Part shown: piece by piece, positions 53,432-64,000 of the stretch
Layout: each line of letters opens with the position of its first letter
How positions within the stretch are numbered: the stretch's first letter is position 1
Made by a program: the position numbers and the translations under genes
The notes under the pieces: generated by a model
The model's database searches: none
What the model was told of the DNA's origin: nothing
Seen by the model: only the letters and a program-made list of their open reading frames with translations
Assembly (NCBI RefSeq): GCF_037963765.1
Contig: NZ_CP150166.1
Span: 3,185,598 to 3,249,597, forward strand
Direction: 5' to 3'
Source: Sporosarcina sp. FSL W8-0480
GTDB lineage: Bacteria; Bacillota; Bacilli; Bacillales_A; Planococcaceae
DNA: 64,000 nt

Positions 53432-53671
53432 TTATCGGTAAATTAATGAAGGAACTCTTCCTGACCAATAGGATATGTCCAAAAAGAAATTTGATACAGT
53501 CGAACCTATAGCAAAACTCAATAAAATGAAAAGTAATTGTGCTTGGAAAACGTGATTCTTTTTGATGATTTTTTCTGGCATGATCGATTGGAGCGCATAG
53601 AAGGTTAACCCAATGAAAAAAATATGGGAAACAATCGCTAACATTGGATTGTGAGCAAATACACTATTCAT
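53432..53671 (-). CDS. ywzB: YwzB-family membrane protein (DUF1146)
   Basis: 79 aa, two membrane helices (about 10-30 and 44-64). AQLLFILLSFAIGSTVSNFFLD closely follows Bacillus YwzB (VFQARLFLVLLTIAIGS type). Found between atpC and murA in many Bacillales. Function unknown. AGGAGT precedes the ATG. Confidence 0.88.
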   Translation of the reverse strand: MNSVFAHNPMLAIVSHIFFIGLTFYALQSIMPEKIIKKNHVFQAQLLFILLSFAIGSTVSNFFLDISYWSGRVPSLIYR

Positions 53672-53827
53672 GTGAAATGACTCCTTATTGGTTATTATTG
53701 TCCGTTTGGGCGCGGTTAAAGCAATGAAGTGACATTTATATGTCGCGTTAGATGCATTTGAGTAATAAAAGGTCTAAAGGCATGGGGAAAGGTTACATTT
53801 CATATGTGCATGCAGTGATTTTAAGGG

Positions 53828-53962
53828 TGTTTCTATGCGGTTTTGAGCGTTTAGAGCGCGTTATGCGCTTTTCGATGCATTTATGCGTGATTAAAGGGAC
53901 TTATGAGCTTTTCGACGCGTTTATGCGTTTTTAAAGCGACTTATGAGCTTTTTGGTTGGATA
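53828..53962 (+). repeat. Family A tandem array A10 (5-6 units x 20 bp)
   Basis: GTTATGCGCTTTTCGATGCA, TTTATGCGTGATTAAAGGGA, CTTATGAGCTTTTCGACGCG, TTTATGCGTTTTTAAAGCGA, CTTATGAGCTTTTTGG. The first unit (TTCTATGCGG) is 30 bp away. Lies between atpC and ywzB. Confidence 0.85.
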
Positions 53963-53984
53963 TTCCAGTTTTTATTCATAAACT

Positions 53985-54024
53985 ATAAAAAGCAGGCAGA
54001 AGAATGAGTTCCTCTGCCCACCTA
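53985..54024 (-). terminator. Terminator of the atp operon
   Basis: GGCAGA-GGAA pairs with TTC-TCTGCC, followed by TGCTTTTTAT on the minus strand, 15 bp after the atpC stop. Confidence 0.65.
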
Positions 54025-54037
54025 TTTGTTCATGCTA

Positions 54038-56790
<2,753 letters not shown>

Positions 56791-56844
56791 TTATTGTTTA
56801 GTTGTATGTGTTGAATTAAATATCGCATGAATAGCATCCAATCG

Positions 56845-56966
56845 GATTTCCGCTTCAGGCGGACGCTTTCCGGGGGGCACGGCTTCAGCCGCTTCCCTCG
56901 CTTCGCTCAGTCCAGGGTCTTCAGCTCGTGCTGATCCCCTCGGAGTCGCCGCCTTTCGCTCCAACC
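56845..56966 (-). repeat. GC-rich dispersed repeat, copy 2, inside the atp operon
   Basis: The minus strand reads GGAGCGAAAGGCGGCGACTCC ... GAGCGAAGCGA ... CGGAAAGCGTCCGCCTGAAG, block for block as in the copy at 34253. It fills most of the atpA-atpG spacer, so it is transcribed with the operon. No terminator-like T-run is created. Confidence 0.75.
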
Positions 56967-57031
56967 CTAGAATCGTAACAATACGTTTAATTCACACATA
57001 TAGATCAAAATCCTTGGCGACTGATAAAAGA

Positions 57032-58555
<1,524 letters not shown>

Positions 58556-58566
58556 TCAATTTCAAA

Positions 58567-59106
58567 TTAGGATCCGATCAATTCACGTTGCAGTTTTTCA
58601 AGCTTCGCGCTTAAGCTGCTATCGTAAATTTGATTGCCGATTTGAAGGCGGATGCCTCCGATTAGGCTTGGATCGATTATATTTTCAATGCGTAAAGATT
58701 GTTTACCGACTTTTTTTGCGAATGCTGCAGAGATTGAGTTTGTTTCAAGCTCCGTCAATGGACGTGTTGAGTAAACTTTTGCTTCCGCGACTCCAGCAGC
58801 ATCATTTGCAAGTTGGTGGAATTCATCGCAGACGTTTTCCACTTCATTCAAACGTTTTGCATCCAATAGGACGAATAATGTGTTCATCACAATCGGGTTA
58901 ACGCCTTTGAAGATGTCTGTTATCAATTCCTTCTTTTTTGCGACTGATAATTTAGGAGAGCTAAGTAGTTGTCCTAATCCTTCGTTGTCGCGGAACGCCT
59001 TTTTCAATTCTTGAAGTTCCTCTTGAATTGTGGCGGTTAGTCCTTGTTGTAACGCAAGTTCGAATAATGCGGATGCATAGCGTTCAGCTACAACCGAGTT
59101 ACTCAT
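58567..59106 (-). CDS. atpH: ATP synthase F1 subunit delta
   Basis: 179 aa, OSCP/delta family: N-terminal helical domain ([17 protein letters not shown]) and C-terminal [18 protein letters not shown] ... [20 protein letters not shown]. Links F1 to the peripheral stalk. Overlaps atpF by 4 bp (ATGA). Confidence 0.96.
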   Translation of the reverse strand: MSNSVVAERYASALFELALQQGLTATIQEELQELKKAFRDNEGLGQLLSSPKLSVAKKKELITDIFKGVNPIVMNTLFVLLDAKRLNEVENVCDEFHQLANDAAGVAEAKVYSTRPLTELETNSISAAFAKKVGKQSLRIENIIDPSLIGGIRLQIGNQIYDSSLSAKLEKLQRELIGS

Positions 59107-59651
59107 CGGCCTTCGCCTGCCTTCACAATCGTTTCTTCAATCAAAGCACGGTTGTCTTCCTCAGAGATTTCTTTACCAAGTACTTTAGATGCCGCCATGA
59201 TTGAAAGCGAAACGAATTCTGCGCGAACCGCTGCAACTGCCTTTTCTTTTTCTGTAGCAATTTCCAGTGCCGCAGATTCTTTCATGCGGTTCACTTCTGT
59301 GCGAGCAGCTGTGATCAGCTCTTCACGTTGTGTTTCACCTTGCTTTTTAGCATTTTCAACAATCGATTGTGCGTTATCACGAGCTTCTTTCAAAAGGGCA
59401 CGTTGCTCTTCCAAAAGTTTGTGTGATTCCAAGCGACTTTTTTCAGCTGCTTCGATTTCATTTGAAATCAATTCAGCACGTTGATCCATAATGCCCATAA
59501 GTGGTCCCCATGCGAATTTCTTAAGTAATACCATGAGGATTGAGAAAAATAGTACTGTGACGATAATATCGCCGAGATTCAATCTGTCATTCAATGCTGA
59601 CAAAAATCCTCCGCCGTTTGCCGACAATAGGATGAAGGTATTTCCAAACAC
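59103..59651 (-). CDS. atpF: ATP synthase Fo subunit b
   Basis: 182 aa, GTG start (59651) with GGGAGTG upstream. One N-terminal membrane helix (about 25-45) and a long charged coiled coil (about 50-160). Peripheral stalk dimer. Overlaps atpH. Confidence 0.95.
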   Translation of the reverse strand: MFGNTFILLSANGGGFLSALNDRLNLGDIIVTVLFFSILMVLLKKFAWGPLMGIMDQRAELISNEIEAAEKSRLESHKLLEEQRALLKEARDNAQSIVENAKKQGETQREELITAARTEVNRMKESAALEIATEKEKAVAAVRAEFVSLSIMAASKVLGKEISEEDNRALIEETIVKAGEGR

Positions 59652-59768
59652 GATTGTTTCACTCCCTTCAAGAGCTCATGTCAATTTAGATTTCAATATA
59701 GTATAGAAAGAACTTCATTCTTAATTTTCAACTTCAAACTTCTTTTTCAAACGTTGATTGTACATAAA

Positions 59769-59806
59769 TGAATGGCGAAGGGCATGTTGACGCTTCGCCA
59801 TTTTAA
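59769..59806 (-). promoter_or_regulatory. Intercistronic hairpin between atpE and atpF
   Basis: AATGGCGAAG and CTTCGCCATT form a 10-bp stem just after the atpE stop. The T-run is weak. Placed where mRNA processing or partial termination could raise c-subunit output relative to the rest (inference). Confidence 0.55.
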
Positions 59807-59822
59807 ATTTTTGTGTTATGAA

Positions 59823-60077
<255 letters not shown>

Positions 60078-60108
60078 TTACTAACCCTATAAAGGGGCAA
60101 TATATGTT

Positions 60109-61223
<1,115 letters not shown>

Positions 61224-61519
61224 GATGGGTGATTCTCCTGATTCGTATTTTCGGATAACCGATTTGGTGGGGTGTACAATGAGTTGTCAAACGAACAGTG
61301 TTCGCCGCCCCAAGCGGGCTTGTACAGTAAGTAGAGATCCTAAAATCTAAAATTGTAAGTGAATCGTAGAAGTAGCGAATCACCAGGAGGCGTTGTTAAA
61401 ACCCCTGTAAGTCTCTGCTCTTAGACGATGTTTAGTGAAAGGATGATAGAATCATGTCGAAAACGTTTATTCAGACACTTTCATTACGTGTGAAAACCCT
61501 ATCATTCTTACCCTTTGTA
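61224..61519. other. Leader of the atp operon
   Basis: About 300 bp between the promoter and atpI. Contains a GC-rich patch (CCGCCCCAAGCGGGC near 61300) and no ORF with a clear ribosome binding site. A long untranslated leader or another promoter is possible. Confidence 0.4.
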
Positions 61520-61548
61520 AGCATACAATAGGGGCATTTTGATGTCAA
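61520..61548 (-). promoter_or_regulatory. Sigma-A promoter P1 of the atp operon
   Basis: Minus strand TTGACA (61543-61548), 17-bp spacer, TATGCT (61520-61525): a near-consensus vegetative promoter directed toward atpI. Confidence 0.75.
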
Positions 61549-61560
61549 TTGATTCCCGTG

Positions 61561-61590
61561 AAATTATTCACAAAGAGATATACTTGTCAA
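61561..61590 (-). promoter_or_regulatory. Possible sigma-A promoter P2 of the atp operon
   Basis: Minus strand TTGACA (61585-61590), 18-bp spacer, TAATTT (61561-61566), directly upstream of P1. Good -35, moderate -10. Confidence 0.45.
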
Positions 61591-61649
61591 ATTATCGTCA
61601 TATTTATCGAAACGAAATTTCAATTGGGGATTTCCCTAAATTGTAGCGT

Positions 61650-61790
61650 GTGATTTTATGCGTTTTTTAGTGATTTTATGCGTTTTTCTATGGATTTATA
61701 CGTGATTATTCGTATTTATGAAGTTTTCTTGGCATTTATGCGCCTTTTAGGAGAGTTATGCGTTTTTAGGCGCATAAATCCCCGTTAAGG
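61650..61790 (+). repeat. Family A tandem array A11 (6 units x 20 bp)
   Basis: TTTATGCGTTTTTTAGTGAT and related units at 20-bp steps; the array ends with an inverted half unit (GCGCATAAATCCCC), which pairs with the last forward unit. Lies between mnaA and the atp promoters. Confidence 0.85.
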
Positions 61791-61803
61791 TCACTGTTTT
61801 TGA

Positions 61804-62925
61804 TTAATCTAATGAAGAAAGATATTCCTTCAATGCGCTGACGATCCGTTCGGATGCATGTCCGTCCCCATATGGGTTGGACGCTTTCGCCATCGCACTG
61901 TATTCCGCTTCGTCAGTAAGAAGTGTGTCTGTAAGATTAAAGATTACCTCTTCGTCTGTCCCGGCAAGTTTCAGTGTTCCCGCTTCGATTCCTTCCGGAC
62001 GTTCAGTCGTGTCACGAAGAACAATCACCGGTTTCCCGAGTGATGGCGCTTCTTCCTGGATGCCGCCCGAGTCGGTCAAAATGATGTGAGAACGTGCAGC
62101 GAAGTTGTGGAAATCAACGACTTCAAGCGGTTCGATCAAGTGAACGCGGTCGTTGCCACCAAGGAGTTCGTCTGCAACTTCGCGGACTGCCGGATTCATA
62201 TGCACCGGATAGATGACTTGCGTATCCGGGTGTTTTTCAAGGATCCGGTTGATGGCACGGAACATATTGCGCATCGGTTCTCCCAAGTTTTCACGTCTAT
62301 GCGCCGTCAGCAGAATGAGACGGTCGTCGCCGATTTTCTCGAAAATCGGATGCGTATAGTCTTCACGCACAGTAGTTTGAAGTGCGTCGATTGCCGTGTT
62401 CCCTGTGATGTAGATTCGGTCTTCAGGCTTTCCTTCATTTAATAGGTTCTGCGCCGATTTTTCCGTTGGTGAAAAATGAAGGTCAGCAAGAACGCCTGTT
62501 AGCTGGCGGTTCATCTCCTCAGGATACGGAGAGAATTTATCCCATGTACGAAGTCCGGCTTCGACATGTCCGACCGCGATTTTGTTGTAGAATGCGGCAA
62601 GGCTTCCGATGAAAGTAGTAGAAGTATCGCCGTGGACAAGTACGATGTCCGGCTGTGCTTCTTTCATGATGTTGTCAAGGCCTTCCAAGCCGCGAGTCGC
62701 GACGTCGACCAACGTTTGGCGGTCTTTCATAATATTGAGGTCATAGTCCGGTGTGATGCCGAACGTATTCAAAACTTGGTCCAGCATTTGACGATGTTGC
62801 GCTGTCACGGTGACGATCGATTCGATCTCTTCCGGATGTTTTTGCAGTTCAAGTACGAGTGGTGCCATTTTAATCGCTTCCGGTCTTGTACCGAAGATCG
62901 TCATAACCTTCCATTTTCGTTTCAA
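61804..62925 (-). CDS. mnaA: UDP-N-acetylglucosamine 2-epimerase (non-hydrolysing)
   Basis: 373 aa from TTG 62925, with GGGGAAGG upstream; it then reads KRKWKVMTIFGTRPEAIKMAP, as in the family. Other motifs: TAQHRQMLDQVL, VHGDTSTTFIGSLAAF, HVEAGLRT, TAHRRENLGEP, LTDSGGIQEEAPSLGKPVIVLRDTTERPEG. It makes UDP-ManNAc, the substrate of TagA (linkage unit) and of WecC (5.5 kb). 31 bp downstream of upp. Confidence 0.95.
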   Translation of the reverse strand: MKRKWKVMTIFGTRPEAIKMAPLVLELQKHPEEIESIVTVTAQHRQMLDQVLNTFGITPDYDLNIMKDRQTLVDVATRGLEGLDNIMKEAQPDIVLVHGDTSTTFIGSLAAFYNKIAVGHVEAGLRTWDKFSPYPEEMNRQLTGVLADLHFSPTEKSAQNLLNEGKPEDRIYITGNTAIDALQTTVREDYTHPIFEKIGDDRLILLTAHRRENLGEPMRNMFRAINRILEKHPDTQVIYPVHMNPAVREVADELLGGNDRVHLIEPLEVVDFHNFAARSHIILTDSGGIQEEAPSLGKPVIVLRDTTERPEGIEAGTLKLAGTDEEVIFNLTDTLLTDEAEYSAMAKASNPYGDGHASERIVSALKEYLSSLD

Positions 62926-62956
62926 ACCATTCACGCCTTCCCCGTTATTATTAAAA

Positions 62957-63586
62957 TTATTTTGTGCCGAATAGGCGGTCTCCCGCGTCACCAAGTCCAG
63001 GAACGATGTACCCGTGGTCGTTCAATTTTTCATCCAACGCAGCGATATATACGTCTACGTCCGGATGTGCATCAGTGAACACTTTTACGCCTTCAGGAGC
63101 TGCGATTAGGCACATGAACTTGATGTTTGTCGCACCGCGTTTTTTCAATGAATTAACCGCTTCAACCGCAGTACCGCCCGTGGCAAGCATCGGATCGACC
63201 ACGATGAATTCACGTTCCGATACGTCGGAAGGGAGTTTTACGAAGTACTCATGTGGTTGTAGTGTTTCCGGGTCACGGAATAGGCCGACGTGTCCAACTT
63301 TCGCTGCTGGAATTAGGTTTAAGATACCATCGACCATACCGATGCCAGCGCGAAGGATCGGAACAATCCCGATTTTCTTGCCTGCCAACACTTTTGAATT
63401 TGCTGTTTGGACTGGCGTTTCCACTTCCACTTCTTTTAGCGGAAGATCACGTGTGATTTCATAAGCCATCAGTGTCGCCACTTCGTCGACAAGCTCGCGG
63501 AACTCCTTCGTGCCTGTGTTGATGTCTCGAATATGAGTCAATTTATGCTGGATGAGTGGGTGGTCAAATACATGTACTTTTGCCAT
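62957..63586 (-). CDS. upp: Uracil phosphoribosyltransferase
   Basis: 209 aa from ATG 63586 with AAAGGAG upstream. PRPP loop [15 protein letters not shown] and C-terminal uracil-binding [16 protein letters not shown]. Salvages uracil to UMP. Upstream of mnaA and atp, as in Bacillus; glyA would be expected beyond the right edge. Confidence 0.97.
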   Translation of the reverse strand: MAKVHVFDHPLIQHKLTHIRDINTGTKEFRELVDEVATLMAYEITRDLPLKEVEVETPVQTANSKVLAGKKIGIVPILRAGIGMVDGILNLIPAAKVGHVGLFRDPETLQPHEYFVKLPSDVSEREFIVVDPMLATGGTAVEAVNSLKKRGATNIKFMCLIAAPEGVKVFTDAHPDVDVYIAALDEKLNDHGYIVPGLGDAGDRLFGTK

Positions 63587-63617
63587 TGCTTTCGCTCCTT
63601 TTCGGAATGTCCTGTAC

Positions 63618-63650
63618 ATTATAACAGAAAGCTACAGATTCAGACATTGT
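63618..63650 (-). promoter_or_regulatory. Probable -10 of the upp promoter
   Basis: Minus strand TATAAT (63618-63623), about 30 bp before the upp start, with no good -35. It would give a short leader. Confidence 0.45.
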
Positions 63651-63723
63651 GGAGTGTGAATTATAGTGGATGTTGTTGAATGGGGAATTGTTTGAGGATT
63701 TACTTAGTGATTTACATCATTGA

Positions 63724-63760
63724 TTTCCGTTTCAGGCGGACGCTTTCTGCGGGGGGCGGG
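63724..63760 (-). repeat. GC-rich dispersed repeat, copy 3 (truncated)
   Basis: TTCAGGCGGACGCTTTCTGC followed by GGGGGGCGGG, the end of the GC-rich repeat also found at 34253 and 56845. It stops where array B3 begins. Confidence 0.6.
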
Positions 63761-64000
63761 ATTGTTGAGCGCGGATTCGGTTTCTTGAGCGCAGGGGGAG
63801 ATTCTTGAGCGCTAATTCGATTTCTTGAGCGCAAGGGAAAATTCTTGAGCGCGGATTCGGTTTCTTGAGCGCGGGGGAGATTCTTGAGCGCGGATTCGGT
63901 TTCTTGAGCGCGGGGGAGATTCTTGAGCGCGGGGGAGATTCTTGAGCGCTAATTCGGTTTCTTGAGCGCAAGAGAAAATTGTTGAGCGCGGATTCGGTTT
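63761..64000 (+). repeat. Family B tandem array B3 (at least 12 units, 19-20 bp, continues past the edge)
   Basis: TTCTTGAGCGC cores. Spacers alternate between GGATTCGGT/TAATTCGAT and GGGGGAGA/AAGGGAAAA types, again a two-unit period of about 40 bp. The minus-strand open frame here is a repeat artefact. Confidence 0.9.

Overview
The window looks like chromosome from an endospore-forming, flagellated Firmicute of the Planococcaceae, most like Sporosarcina (inference). Seen directly: sporulation genes (spoIID, spoIIQ, spoIIID), flhO/flhP, mbl, a complete F1Fo ATP synthase operon, upp and mnaA in Bacillus-type order, together with many SLH-domain surface proteins and csaB, which are typical of S-layer-bearing Bacillales. 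Most genes lie on the minus strand. No rRNA, tRNA, transposase or prophage gene was recognised.

Layout. (1) 1-31.7 kb is a cell-surface region. It holds a truncated subtilisin-like protease, a 990-aa S-layer-like protein, wecC, tagA, csaB, a GT4 glycosyltransferase and a MurJ-type flippase. These are followed by SLH-anchored wall enzymes: glucosaminidase, NlpC/P60, subtilase, amidase, 5'-nucleotidase and a CAP protein. Also present are an EamA transporter, a 36-aa type I toxin with a probable antisense RNA, yhdT-panF, an acetyltransferase, a NERD-domain protein, a DnaQ-like exonuclease and a polysaccharide deacetylase. wecC, tagA and csaB here, with mnaA at 62 kb, supply ManNAc-type precursors and the pyruvylated secondary wall polymer that SLH domains bind, so polymer synthesis and its clients sit together. 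(2) 31.8-46.6 kb holds an orphan YknW/YknX-like pair, an IDEAL-domain protein, a SWIM protein plus SNF2 helicase operon, ssbB, ywpF, a small lipoprotein, fabZ, an EpuA-family gene, flhP, flhO, mbl and spoIIID. (3) 46.6-50.0 kb is an apparent insertion between spoIIID and spoIIQ: tandem array, inverted-repeat element, NERD gene, inverted-repeat element, tandem array. (4) 50.0-63.6 kb holds spoIIQ, spoIID, murA, ywzB, atpCDGAHFEBI, mnaA and upp.

The most unusual feature is the intergenic DNA. Three sequence families of short degenerate tandem repeats recur in 16 arrays: family A (core TTTATGCGTGA, 20 bp, 11 arrays), family B (core TTCTTGAGCGC, 19-21 bp, 3 arrays) and family C (core GGAGAACTC, 21 bp, 2 arrays, one of about 62 units). 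Many arrays show a two-unit (40 or 42 bp) higher-order period. Every array reads in the same direction along the + strand whatever the orientation of its neighbours. The arrays lie between transcription units, commonly just past a Rho-independent terminator. A dispersed element (CCGCGG, about 40 bp, then TTCGCGC-N-AAATGC-TTTTGACA) occurs six times, always next to an array. A separate GC-rich repeat occurs three times, once inside the ATP synthase operon.
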